NCBI RefSeq assembly: GCF_019443445.1 | Contig: NZ_CP080378.1 | Location: 1,054,001 to 1,118,000 of the forward strand | Source of the DNA: Massilia sp. PAMC28688 | GTDB taxonomy: Bacteria; Pseudomonadota; Gammaproteobacteria; Burkholderiales; Burkholderiaceae_D | Length of the DNA: 64,000 bases | Reading direction: 5' to 3' | Shown here: piece by piece, positions 30,566 through 39,375 of the stretch | How positions within the stretch are numbered: the stretch's first letter is position 1 | Layout of the letters: the number at the start of each line of letters is the position of its first letter | Position numbers and translations under genes: made by a program | The notes under the pieces: model-generated | What the model saw: the letters and a program-made list of their open reading frames with translations, nothing else | What the model was told of the DNA's origin: nothing | The model's database searches: none

Positions 30566-32940
30566 AGGCGCTGTTGAACATGAAGCTGCGCCGCCGCAGC
30601 GTGATCAAGGGCATGGCAGCAGGTGCCGCGGCCGCGGCAGTGGCCACGCCGGCAGCAGCGCAGGCCGCGCCTGCGCGCCTCGCCACAGGTCCCGGCGCGG
30701 CGCTGGGCGAACGCATCCCGCGCCAGGAGGGCGAACAGAAGGCCAAGGGCGTCGCGCGCTACGCCGTTGAACGTTCGCTCGACCGCATGGTGCATGCTGT
30801 CGTGGTCCAGTCCACCATTGCATCGGGGCGCATCAAACGCATCGACAGCACCGCCGCCCGCGCCGCGCCGGGCGTGATCGCTGTCTATTCGCCGTTTAAC
30901 CGCCTGCCGATTGCCCAGGCTACGGTGGCCGGCAAGGGCGGCGCCGCCTTTGAAGCCTTCACGCCGCTGCAGGACAAGCGCGTGCGCTTCAATGGCCAGC
31001 ATATCGCACTGGTGGTAGCCGAAACGCTGGAACAGGCCACCCATGCCGCGCGCCTGGTCAAGGTGAGCTACGCCAGGGCCAGCGCGGTGCTGCACATGGA
31101 CGACCGGCGGGCCAGGGCCAAACCGGTCCCGCACCTGACGGTCTCGTGGGGCGACGCGGCAGCGGCGCTGCAGGGCAGTCCCGTCAGGGCCGGCGGGACC
31201 TACACCACGCCGCGCGAATACAACATGCCGATGGAACTGCATGCCTGCATCGCGGCCTGGACCGGCGACGAACTGACCGTGTGGGAGCCCAGCCAATGGG
31301 TGGGCGGCGCGCGCCAGGTGATCGCGCAGTGGATGGGCGTCGATCCGGCCAGGGTGCGCGTGGTATCGCCCTATGTGGGCGGCGCATTCGGCAGCAAGGC
31401 GTCACCCCATCCGCACGTGGCCATGGCCTGCGCCGCCGCACGCGTGCTGCGCCGGCCGGTCAAACTGTCGCTCACGCGCCAGCAGACGTTTACCGGCTTT
31501 GGCGGGCGCCCGGCCACCAGGCAGACACTGACGCTGGGCGCCGACCGCGATGGCAAGCTGCGCGCGATCGTGCACCAGGGCTGGAACGAGACCGCCATTG
31601 ACGACATGTATGTGGAAGCATGCAATGCCACCACCACCATCACGTATGCCACGCCCAATCTGGCATCGCGCCACAGCGTGGTGCCGGTCAACACCGTCAA
31701 TCCCGGACCGATGCGCGCGCCCGGCGAGGCCCCCAGTTCCTTTGCGCTGGAGACGGCAATGGACGAACTGGCATACGCCCTCGACCTCGACCCGATCGAG
31801 CTGCGTTTGCGTAACTATGCCGAGCGCGACCCGCACCACAACATCGCCTGGAGCTCGCGCAACCTGCGCCAGGCCTATGACGCGGGAGCGCGGGCCTTTG
31901 GCTGGTCGGCGCGCAATCGGCAGCCGCGCTCCATGAAGCAGGGCCGGGAACTGATAGGCTGGGGCATGGCGACTGGCTCCTATCCGGTACGGCGCACGCC
32001 GGGCGAAGCGAAGATCGTCCTGCACGCCAGCGGCCTGGTGGAAGTGCACAGCCGCGGCGCGGACCTGGGCACCGGGACCTACACCATCCTGGCGCAGACG
32101 GTGGCGGACGTGCTGGGGGTGCCGCTCGACCATGTGCTGGTGTCGCTTGGCGACACCACCCTGCCGCGGGCGCCGGTAGCGGGCGGCTCGCAGCTGGCCA
32201 ACCTGCTCACCGCCGCGGTCCACAAGACGGCCGTGGCGGCGCGCGAGGCACTGCTCGACATCGCCGCCACCGATCCCCGCTCGCCCCTGTTCGGCGCCAG
32301 GGTGGCTGACCTGGCATGGACGCGCGGCAGTGTGCACCTGGCGCGCCGCCCTGGCCGCGGCACCACGCTGGCGCAGCTGCTGACGGCAACTGCGCGCGAG
32401 CGCGTGGAAGTCGCGCGCGACACCTTCGCCGCTGACGCCACCGAGAAGGAGCGCGACGCGGCCGACCGCGGCTTTTCGCAAATGCGCGCGCCAACCGAGG
32501 GCGGCGTTTCGGCCCACAGCTGGAGTGCGATCTTTGTCGAAGTGCGGGTGGACGAGGATTTCGGCACCATCCGCGTCAGCCGCATGGTGGGCGCCTTTGA
32601 CTGCGGCCGCCTGTACAACCCGACCCTGGCCGAGAGCCAGTGGATCGGCGGCATGGTCATGGGGGTGGGACAGGCGCTGCTGGAAGCGGGCGCGCCGGAC
32701 AAGCGCGACGGCCGCATCACCAACGCCAACCTGGCCGACTACCTGGTGCCGGTCAATGCCGACATCCCGGCCATCACCACCATGTCGGTAGGCGTGCCGG
32801 ACCTGCAGGCCAGCCCCATGGGCGGCAAGGCAGTAGGCGAAGTGGGGATTGTGGGGGTGGCCGCGGCGATCGGGAACGCGGTGTTTCATGCGACCGGAAA
32901 GCGGATCCGGGATTTGCCCATCACGCTCGACAAGATCTGA
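30562..32940 (+). CDS. Molybdenum hydroxylase large subunit with a twin-arginine signal
   Basis: This 792-residue subunit binds molybdopterin cytosine dinucleotide and carries the active site. It belongs to the xanthine oxidase/aldehyde oxidase family: FNGQHIALVVAE, PYVGGAFGSKA, the region PMRAPGEAPSSFALE, and a C-terminal GKAVGEVG that supplies the catalytic glutamate. Residues 10-16 (RRRSVIK) followed by a hydrophobic alanine stretch and an AQA cleavage site near residue 35 form a Tat signal, so the folded heterotrimer is probably exported to the periplasm. Overall organisation resembles PaoABC, which oxidises aromatic aldehydes; the substrate here is unknown. No XdhC/PaoD maturation gene is adjacent. 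Confidence 0.92.
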   Translation: MKALLNMKLRRRSVIKGMAAGAAAAAVATPAAAQAAPARLATGPGAALGERIPRQEGEQKAKGVARYAVERSLDRMVHAVVVQSTIASGRIKRIDSTAARAAPGVIAVYSPFNRLPIAQATVAGKGGAAFEAFTPLQDKRVRFNGQHIALVVAETLEQATHAARLVKVSYARASAVLHMDDRRARAKPVPHLTVSWGDAAAALQGSPVRAGGTYTTPREYNMPMELHACIAAWTGDELTVWEPSQWVGGARQVIAQWMGVDPARVRVVSPYVGGAFGSKASPHPHVAMACAAARVLRRPVKLSLTRQQTFTGFGGRPATRQTLTLGADRDGKLRAIVHQGWNETAIDDMYVEACNATTTITYATPNLASRHSVVPVNTVNPGPMRAPGEAPSSFALETAMDELAYALDLDPIELRLRNYAERDPHHNIAWSSRNLRQAYDAGARAFGWSARNRQPRSMKQGRELIGWGMATGSYPVRRTPGEAKIVLHASGLVEVHSRGADLGTGTYTILAQTVADVLGVPLDHVLVSLGDTTLPRAPVAGGSQLANLLTAAVHKTAVAAREALLDIAATDPRSPLFGARVADLAWTRGSVHLARRPGRGTTLAQLLTATARERVEVARDTFAADATEKERDAADRGFSQMRAPTEGGVSAHSWSAIFVEVRVDEDFGTIRVSRMVGAFDCGRLYNPTLAESQWIGGMVMGVGQALLEAGAPDKRDGRITNANLADYLVPVNADIPAITTMSVGVPDLQASPMGGKAVGEVGIVGVAAAIGNAVFHATGKRIRDLPITLDKI

Positions 32941-33237
32941 CGTCCATGCAAAAAGCAGTACCCTGAAGGTATCGTAGGGTCCAGATTGTCGCCGGAGACA
33001 AGTGCATGCCGGATCAGTGTTGGTGAGGCAGGGTACGCAGCAAGATATCGCTACAAGTGCGACAAGTTTGTCGTGCCAAGAATTGGGCACCAACTCCGCC
33101 ACCAACGCGAACTTGAATCATTTGAACTATAGAACTGACGGATCCGCGCGAACGATGCCGCGCGGATATCCTCTTGTACTACTGGCGCCCTGCATCCGTG
33201 ACAGGGCTGGGTGGTTGCGCCACTGCCTGGCATGCCA
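32941..33237. other. Intergenic stretch with no recognisable gene
   Basis: This 297-bp convergent gap follows the molybdenum hydroxylase operon. Frames here are short and lack coding character, and no tRNA or repeat is visible. A GC-rich short inverted repeat (GATCCGCGCG near 33140 and CGCGCGGATA near 33158) could act as a weak terminator but lacks a T run. Confidence 0.5.
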
Positions 33238-33495
33238 TTAATGCAGCAATACCGGCTGGCTCATGAGGGAGTCGTACGATCCCAGGAACTCGTCGATTTC
33301 TTCCATCGTAGGTTCGCTGGCAATCAGATTGTTGACATCCCTGCGGAACGACTGGGCTAGCTTGCCGCAAATAAAAGCTTCGCAGCGGCCAGATTTATCG
33401 ACAATTTCATAGCCTCCAAAGCGCAGGGCTTCGAGGTTGTGATCGACGCCGAATTCGACCACGCTGTACTGCTCGCTGTTGTAGATCATGTTCAT
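33238..33495 (-). CDS. DUF3567 family protein
   Basis: This 85-residue protein starts MNMIYNSEQYSVVEF and ends SLMSQPVLLH, a pattern of the DUF3567 family found in betaproteobacteria. Its central part reads GGYEIVDKSGRCEAFICG. No catalytic motif is visible and the function is unknown. AAGGAG at 33501-33506 stands six bases before the start, a strong ribosome binding site suggesting high expression. It lies downstream of the degenerate CobW-like gene on the same strand. Confidence 0.85.
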   Translation of the reverse strand: MNMIYNSEQYSVVEFGVDHNLEALRFGGYEIVDKSGRCEAFICGKLAQSFRRDVNNLIASEPTMEEIDEFLGSYDSLMSQPVLLH

Positions 33496-33529
33496 GCTAG
33501 CTCCTTCGCTCGATCAGACTTTTTCCACT

Positions 33530-33955
33530 TCACTGTACTGGGGAGGTGGGGCTAACCGGACCGTTTTCAAGTGCCTGTGTTGAAGGGGCACCCAGGTCCG
33601 GGGTCACTATCAACAGCTGATCGTATGGCGCTTGCTGCAGCCACGATCGCAACTGATCAAGGTGGGCTGTGTCGGCCACGCCAATGAACAACTTGCCGGG
33701 GCGCGAACGCAGGATCCGATTTAATGTTACACGCAAAACGAGATTGCCGGTGCAGCACAAGCAAGCTTGTGCCACTCTGTACACATCGAGCGTATCTGTG
33801 GGGTAAAGCACGGTAGAACCGCTGGGAAGGCCCTCCAGGATCACGGCGCTGCGCACGCCGGCCGGGAGATGGGCCGCAATCAGGGTTTCCCGCCCTTCCA
33901 GCGTAGCGCCGGTGACCAGCGTGGCGCTGATCGGGGTCAAGGGCGGGCTTGGCAC
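33530..33955 (-). CDS. Small degenerate CobW-like (G3E GTPase-related) protein
   Basis: This 141-residue protein resembles the first half of CobW-family metallochaperone GTPases. The P-loop position reads GATLEGRETL at residues 16-25, where the family has GFLGAGKTTL, so the essential lysine is replaced by arginine. The CxCC metal motif is kept as CLCC at residues 65-68, followed by a family-like stretch LVLRVTLNRILRSRPGKLFIG. The G3 and G4 guanine motifs and the C-terminal CobW domain are absent. It begins with GTG and lies 8 bp after the NtrX-like gene. GTP hydrolysis seems unlikely; metal binding remains possible. The assignment is mine from motif comparison. Confidence 0.6.
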   Translation of the reverse strand: MPSPPLTPISATLVTGATLEGRETLIAAHLPAGVRSAVILEGLPSGSTVLYPTDTLDVYRVAQACLCCTGNLVLRVTLNRILRSRPGKLFIGVADTAHLDQLRSWLQQAPYDQLLIVTPDLGAPSTQALENGPVSPTSPVQ

Positions 33956-33963
33956 TGCGCGGC

Positions 33964-34683
33964 TTACTGTCCTTTTTTGGCCAGCTTGCCAGGCTCGACG
34001 CCGAGTTGCTTGAGCTTGCGGTACAGGTGGGTGCGTTCCAGGCCGGTTTTTTCGGCCACGCGCGTCATGCTGCCGCCTTCGCGCCCGAGATGATGTTCAA
34101 AATACATGCGCTCGAAGGCATCGCGCGCCTCGCGCAGGGGCAGGTCGAAACTGAGACTGAAACCATGGCCCTCGCCGGCCGGCATGCCGCCGATGCGCAC
34201 CGGGATGCTGGATTGGGGCGACTGCGCCGCAAACATGGCCGCGCTCGACATGCTGCTCTCTTCCGGCTGCGGCGCCAGCATGGGACGGGGCGCCACGGCC
34301 GGCGCGCGCACCGCTTCCTGCGCCCGCGTCAAGCCCTGCTGCACGGCCTTGAGCAATTTTTGCAGGGCGATCGGCTTTTCCAGGAAGTTGAGCGCGCCGA
34401 TGCGGGTTGCCTCAACGGCCGTGTCGATGGTGGCGTGGCCGGACATCATGATGACCGGCATGGTCAGCAAGCCATCGCGCTGCCATTCCTTGAGCAGCGT
34501 GACACCGTCCGTATCGGGCATCCAGATATCGAGCAGCACCAGGTCGGGCGCCCCGGCGGCGCGGGCATCGCGCGCCTGCTGCGCGTTTTCCGCCAGCGTG
34601 ATCGCGTGCCCCTCATCGCCCAGGATCTCCGAGAGTAGCTCGCGGATGCCCATTTCATCATCAACTACGAGAATGTTTGCCAT
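33964..34683 (-). CDS. NtrX-like response regulator lacking the AAA+ domain
   Basis: This 239-residue regulator has an N-terminal receiver domain (acceptor Asp52 in LLDIWMPD), a long Ala/Pro/Ser linker from about 125 to 175, and a C-terminal Fis-type helix-turn-helix (around REGGSMTRVAEKTGLERTHL). Classical NtrX has a sigma54-interacting AAA+ domain between these two; here it is missing, a form common in betaproteobacteria. It therefore cannot open sigma54 promoters and likely acts by DNA binding alone. The NtrY-like kinase gene lies 112 bp upstream on the same strand and is the probable partner. Confidence 0.88.
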   Translation of the reverse strand: MANILVVDDEMGIRELLSEILGDEGHAITLAENAQQARDARAAGAPDLVLLDIWMPDTDGVTLLKEWQRDGLLTMPVIMMSGHATIDTAVEATRIGALNFLEKPIALQKLLKAVQQGLTRAQEAVRAPAVAPRPMLAPQPEESSMSSAAMFAAQSPQSSIPVRIGGMPAGEGHGFSLSFDLPLREARDAFERMYFEHHLGREGGSMTRVAEKTGLERTHLYRKLKQLGVEPGKLAKKGQ

Positions 34684-34795
34684 CTATGTATGCCTTTTTG
34701 ATTGGGCCTGCCAGCGGACACCCTACGAAGTGCCGGTTTGCCCCGCGCTGTCTCTTTCGCGCGGTTAAGCCCGTATTCTATGCGCGATTCTAACC

Positions 34796-37078
34796 TTAAG
34801 CCAATACACTATCCGTGCATAACTTTAACAGCAAAATCAGGACCGACGCGCCAGTTCCGTCCGTACGGTTCTGGATCTCGATCCGGCCACCGTGTTCATC
34901 GATAATTTTCTTCACCATCGGCAGTCCCAGGCCGGTGCCGCGCACCTTGGACGTGACGTAAGGCTCAAAGGCGCGCGACAGGATCTTGGGCGCGAAGCCG
35001 GGCCCGTTGTCGACAATGGCCAGGCGCACGGCCGTGCCGGCGCTGCCGCCCGCGCTGGAATAATGAATGGCTTCGGTGGTCAGGTCGATGCGGGCCGGCG
35101 GCGCGCCGGGGCCACGGTCGTTCATGGCGTCCTGCGCGTTTTGCAGCAGGTTGTGGATCACCTGGCGCAGCTGGGTCGGGTCGCCCATCACCTGCGGCAG
35201 ATTGGGCGCCAGGCGCACGTGGATGATGTCGTTCTCATCACCGGACAGGTACATGTGCAAGATGTCTTCGATCAGCGCGTTCAGGTCCAGCTTTTGCAGC
35301 ACCGCCGGCGGCGCCTTGGCATAGTCGCGGAAGTCGTCCACCATGCGCTTCATGGCGTCGACCTGGTTGACGATGGTGGTGGTGCCCTTGTTCAGCAAGT
35401 CGCGGTCGGGGCCGTCCAGGCGCCCTTCCAGCTTCATCTGCATGCGCTCGGCCGACAGCTGGATCGGCGTGAGCGGGTTCTTGATTTCGTGGGCCAGGCG
35501 GCGCGCCACCTCGCCCCAGGCAATCGAGCGCTGGGCCGAGATCACATCCGAAATATCGTCGAACACCACGATGTAGCCGCTGCCGGCGCGCACCGGCAGG
35601 CGCGAGCCGCGCGCCAGCAGGGTGATGTCATGGTCTTCGGCGCTGCCCAGGGGACGCGGGATTTCCAGCTGCTGCTGCCAGTGGCGCACCTGGCGCGAAC
35701 TGCCCGCCGCCGACTGCGCGCTCTGGGTGGAAAACGCCTTGGTCACGGCGCCGGCAAAGGCATCGAGGCCCGGGATCAGCGCCAGCGGCTGGCCGATATG
35801 CCCTGCCACATTGTGCTGCAGGATGCGCTCGACCGCTTCGTTCGAGGTCACTACCTTGAACTCGGCATCGAGCACGATCACCCCGGCCGACATATTTTCC
35901 AGCACCGATTCCAGGTGCGCCTTGGCGCTTTGCAGGGCCGCGCGATTGCGCTCGACCGAACTGCGGGCCTCGAACAGCTGGCCCGTCATGGCATTGAATG
36001 ACTGCGTGAGCGTGCCCAGTTCGTCGGACGTGGCCACGATGGGCCGCGGCGACAGGTCGCCCTCGGCCACTGCGCGCGTGCCTTCGGCCAGCACCAGCAG
36101 GGGCTGCGCCAGGTTGCCGGCAATCAGGAAGGCACTGGCCACCGCGCCAAAAATGGCCAGCAGCAGCGTCAAGGTCAGCGTTTCAATGTACATGCGGCGC
36201 AGCCCGACGCGCGCCAGGAAGCGTTCCTGGTACTCGGTATAGGCGGTCGAGAGCACCTGGGCATTGGTGGCCAGGTTTACCGGCACCGCCTGGATCACCT
36301 GCATGAAGCGCGGCTGGGCGCCGGGCGGCTCGGGAATGGCCAGCACCACGCGCTGGCGCAGGCCCGGCGACGGGTCGGCCGCAGCGTCGTCGGGCGGGCC
36401 GGCGCCATCCTTGAAGTCGCGGTCGGCGCCTTCGGTGCGCGCATACCCGCCCGGCATCACCGCCTGCAGCAGCATGGGCGGGGTGGGCAGGTCCGGGGTG
36501 AGGCTGGCCCGCCGGTCCTGGGCCGCGCTCTGGATGATCTTGCCGTCCACGCCGATGATCATGGCCGAGATGATGCCGTCGCGCTCATCGATCAGGCGCG
36601 CCAGGATATCCTGGGTGCTCGCACGGTCCTGGCCGGCCAGGGTGGCGGCCGTGATCTCGGCGCTGGAACCGAGTTCGCCCAGCGACTGGTCCAGCGCCGC
36701 CAGGCCCAGGTTGACACCCGACTCCAGCGCCGCCTCGATCTTGACATTGAACCAGGAGTCGATCGAATGCGACACGAACTGCACCGACACCAGGAAGATG
36801 ACCAGGCCCGGAAGGATGCCGATGCAGGCAAACAGCAGCACCAGGCGCGCCATCAGGCGCGAGCCGAACTTGCCGCTCTTGTAGCGTGCATACAGGCGCG
36901 CCAGCGCCACCACCACGAACACCAGCAGCGCCGCCGCGACCGACGCGTTCAGTCCAAGGAGCCAGGAATAGTACTGGTCGAAAAAGCCGGCATTGGAGGA
37001 AGCGGTGGCCAGCAGGAACAGCAGGATGCTGACAATGGCGCCGCCAACAATGAGTGAATAGCGCAAGGCCTGGTTCAC
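34796..37078 (-). CDS. NtrY-like membrane sensor histidine kinase
   Basis: This 760-residue kinase has three N-terminal membrane helices (about residues 8-30, 42-63 and 80-103), a periplasmic region, a further helix near 300-325 followed by a HAMP domain, a PAS domain (about 390-510), HisKA with His530 in RLAHEIKNPLTP, and HATPase_c with NLLQNAQDAM and GTGLGLPMVKK. This is the NtrY arrangement, with the NtrX-like regulator downstream. NtrYX systems respond to redox, nitrogen or envelope signals depending on the species. It follows the DUF4390 gene by three bases, so rsmB, DUF4390 and this gene are likely one transcript. Confidence 0.92.
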   Translation of the reverse strand: MNQALRYSLIVGGAIVSILLFLLATASSNAGFFDQYYSWLLGLNASVAAALLVFVVVALARLYARYKSGKFGSRLMARLVLLFACIGILPGLVIFLVSVQFVSHSIDSWFNVKIEAALESGVNLGLAALDQSLGELGSSAEITAATLAGQDRASTQDILARLIDERDGIISAMIIGVDGKIIQSAAQDRRASLTPDLPTPPMLLQAVMPGGYARTEGADRDFKDGAGPPDDAAADPSPGLRQRVVLAIPEPPGAQPRFMQVIQAVPVNLATNAQVLSTAYTEYQERFLARVGLRRMYIETLTLTLLLAIFGAVASAFLIAGNLAQPLLVLAEGTRAVAEGDLSPRPIVATSDELGTLTQSFNAMTGQLFEARSSVERNRAALQSAKAHLESVLENMSAGVIVLDAEFKVVTSNEAVERILQHNVAGHIGQPLALIPGLDAFAGAVTKAFSTQSAQSAAGSSRQVRHWQQQLEIPRPLGSAEDHDITLLARGSRLPVRAGSGYIVVFDDISDVISAQRSIAWGEVARRLAHEIKNPLTPIQLSAERMQMKLEGRLDGPDRDLLNKGTTTIVNQVDAMKRMVDDFRDYAKAPPAVLQKLDLNALIEDILHMYLSGDENDIIHVRLAPNLPQVMGDPTQLRQVIHNLLQNAQDAMNDRGPGAPPARIDLTTEAIHYSSAGGSAGTAVRLAIVDNGPGFAPKILSRAFEPYVTSKVRGTGLGLPMVKKIIDEHGGRIEIQNRTDGTGASVLILLLKLCTDSVLA

Positions 37079-37081
37079 AGC

Positions 37082-37633
37082 TTACTCGGCCCTGTACTGG
37101 AATTTCTTGTCTTTGGATTCCAGCTGCCACTTGCCGCTGCTGGCGGTCTGGATTGGCTTGGTCAGCCGTTCGCGGTCCATGAACATGCGCAGTGTGACGT
37201 TGTAGACCTCACCGGGCTTGAGTGCGCCGCGCGGCGCGATCAGCCAGTTGGTGCGGCGCACCAGCACCATCGCGTCTTCCAGCGTGGCGAAGCTTTGCTG
37301 CATGCGGCCCAGGACCAGCACCACGTACTGGCGCGTCAATACGTCGTACGACAGGCGCACTGTCTGGCGCTGCGATACGGCGCGGTCGTCGTACCAGTAC
37401 CAGCGCGGGCGCGTCAGTTCCACCTCAGTGGTGAAAAACAGCTTCACGCCATGCTGGATGGCGTCATGCAGGCTTTCGTTGAGCTCAAAGGAATAGGCCG
37501 CGTTGAGGCGGTAGCCATCGTCGGCCAGCTCGATGCGCGCGCGCGTGATCTCGACGCCATCGGCCGCGTTTGCCGTGCAGGCAAACACCAGCATCAGCTG
37601 GCAGCAGAGAAGACGGAAGAAACGTAGAGTCAC
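37082..37633 (-). CDS. DUF4390 domain exported protein
   Basis: This 183-residue protein has a signal peptide (residues about 1-23, ending CTANA) and a beta-rich body including VEITRARIELADDGYRLNA and FTTEVELTRPRWYWYD, typical of DUF4390. The role of this family is unknown. It is regularly found between rsmB and ntrY in betaproteobacteria, and here it is separated by 45 bp from rsmB and 3 bp from ntrY. Because the kinase NtrY senses envelope signals in some bacteria, a periplasmic accessory role is possible, but that is only context. Confidence 0.85.
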   Translation of the reverse strand: MTLRFFRLLCCQLMLVFACTANAADGVEITRARIELADDGYRLNAAYSFELNESLHDAIQHGVKLFFTTEVELTRPRWYWYDDRAVSQRQTVRLSYDVLTRQYVVLVLGRMQQSFATLEDAMVLVRRTNWLIAPRGALKPGEVYNVTLRMFMDRERLTKPIQTASSGKWQLESKDKKFQYRAE

Positions 37634-37678
37634 AGGAGGGCCAGAGCCTTTACAGTCGATCGCATTGTCGGGAACCGG

Positions 37679-39085
37679 CTACGCCGCGCTCTTCTGGAAC
37701 AGGGCGTAAAACAATCCATCCTGGTCAAGGCCGGCACCGGGCAGCAGCTGGCCGGGCGCATCGAGGCGGATGGCATTGTGGCGAACTGCGAATGCGGCCG
37801 CCTGTGCCTCCGATTCCTGGGGCCAGATCGAGCATGTCACGAATAGCAATTTACCATTGGGCCGCAGCATCTGCCAAAGGTTGTCGAGGATTTTGGATGA
37901 AAGTGTTGCAAGTTGGAGAGCATCGCCCTTGCGCCTCAGCCAGCGGATGTCGGGGTGGCGCCGCACGATGCCAGAGGCCGTGCACGGCACGTCGGCCAGG
38001 ATGCGGTCGAACTGCTCGCCATCCCACCACACCCGCGTTTGCGCCTCGAACGCCTTGAGCGTGGCCGACAAGCCCAGGCGCTGCAGGTTTTCCTCGACCC
38101 GCACCAGGCGCTTGGGATCGCTGTCGATGGCCGTCATGGCGACGTCGGCCAGTTCCAGCATGTGGCCGGTCTTGCCGCCGGGGGCCGCGCAGGCGTCGAG
38201 CACGCGCATGCCGTCGCGGATATCGAGCAGCGGCGCGGCCAGCTGGGCCCCCGCATCCTGCACTGACGCCAGTCCCTCATCAAAGCCGGGAATGGCGGAC
38301 ACGCCGATCGGTTTGTCGAGACGCACGGCGCTCGGGCCAATCTGCGCCGCGCCAATGCCGGCATCGGCGAGCGAGGCCATGAAGGCCTGCACGCTGGTCT
38401 TGCGCGTATTGACGCGCAGCGTCAGCGGCGGCTGCACATTACCGGCCACCAGGATCTGCTCCCACTGCCTGGGGTAGGCCGCGCGGGTGGCGTCGATCCA
38501 CCACTGCGGGTAGTTATAGCGGGCCACCGGCTGCGCCATGACCGTCTTGACCAGCTCCTCGCGCTCGCGCAGGAAGCGGCGCAGCACGGCGTTGACCATG
38601 TTTTTGGCGTGCGCCATGTCCGGGTGCGAGGTGGCGACCGTGACCGCCTGGTCCACCACGGTGAATTCTTCGTAGGGCGGCGCGCCGCCGTCGGCCGTAT
38701 CCATCAGCGACAGGGCGCAGCACAGCAGGGCCGAGAGCATGGCCGGTTCCGGCGCCTTGGATGTCATGAGACCAAGCAGGGCTTCGCTGCGGCCAAGCTG
38801 GCGCATGGTGCGGTAGGCGATATCCTGGATCGCGCCCTTGGTCTGGGGACCAGCCGCCGTCACGCCAAAGGCCGTCAGGAGCGCCTGCGGCAGCGTGGTA
38901 CCGGCGCGCACCTGCGCCACCGCGTTGGCCGCGCCAAGCAGCGCCAGCGCCAGCGAATCGGGCTTGAGGTTGGGACGGTAGCCCGGCTGCAGCACCGGCT
39001 TGACTTCGTAACTCTGGCGCATGCGCGGCGCCGCCGGCCGGGCCGCTGCGGGTTTGATGGTGAGCGTCGGGCGCTTGATGGTCAT
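37679..39085 (-). CDS. rsmB: 16S rRNA (cytosine-967-C5)-methyltransferase
   Basis: This 468-residue enzyme methylates C967 of 16S rRNA using SAM. It has an N-terminal NusB-like RNA-binding domain (about residues 40-175) and a Rossmann methyltransferase domain with the SAM loop DACAAPGGKTGHMLEL. The two conserved cysteines appear in DVPCTASGIVRRHPD and FVTCSIWPQE. ATG 39085 is used; a TTG at 39118 would add 11 residues without family similarity. The basic, proline-rich first 30 residues are not conserved. It leads the group rsmB-DUF4390-ntrY-ntrX and is divergent from argS. Confidence 0.93.
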   Translation of the reverse strand: MTIKRPTLTIKPAAARPAAPRMRQSYEVKPVLQPGYRPNLKPDSLALALLGAANAVAQVRAGTTLPQALLTAFGVTAAGPQTKGAIQDIAYRTMRQLGRSEALLGLMTSKAPEPAMLSALLCCALSLMDTADGGAPPYEEFTVVDQAVTVATSHPDMAHAKNMVNAVLRRFLREREELVKTVMAQPVARYNYPQWWIDATRAAYPRQWEQILVAGNVQPPLTLRVNTRKTSVQAFMASLADAGIGAAQIGPSAVRLDKPIGVSAIPGFDEGLASVQDAGAQLAAPLLDIRDGMRVLDACAAPGGKTGHMLELADVAMTAIDSDPKRLVRVEENLQRLGLSATLKAFEAQTRVWWDGEQFDRILADVPCTASGIVRRHPDIRWLRRKGDALQLATLSSKILDNLWQMLRPNGKLLFVTCSIWPQESEAQAAAFAVRHNAIRLDAPGQLLPGAGLDQDGLFYALFQKSAA

Positions 39086-39311
39086 GGCGAGATACACGAA
39101 TACTTTATAAAGGCGCAATTGTACCGGTTAAGACTTGCGCGAAGCTTAAGCAGTGCGCGCGCGCCCGGGCACAAGGCCAGGTTGGGCCGCCATCGACGCA
39201 TAAAACAACACTTTGACGGTGCGCGCCGCGGCTGCGCAGCGCAGTATTAATGTTTGTACACTGCCGACAGCGGGCGCCGGCAAAGCCCTGCGCCAGCCAC
39301 GGGCAAACCAG

Positions 39312-39317
39312 TATAAT
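39312..39317 (+). promoter_or_regulatory. Likely -10 box of argS
   Basis: A perfect TATAAT lies 58 bases before the argS start. No good -35 is seen 16-18 bases upstream, so confidence is moderate. Confidence 0.4.
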
Positions 39318-39375
39318 TGTGCGTCAACCTGCCCGTGGCCCGGCCACCGCTCCTTTACCAATTAGAACACCGCAC

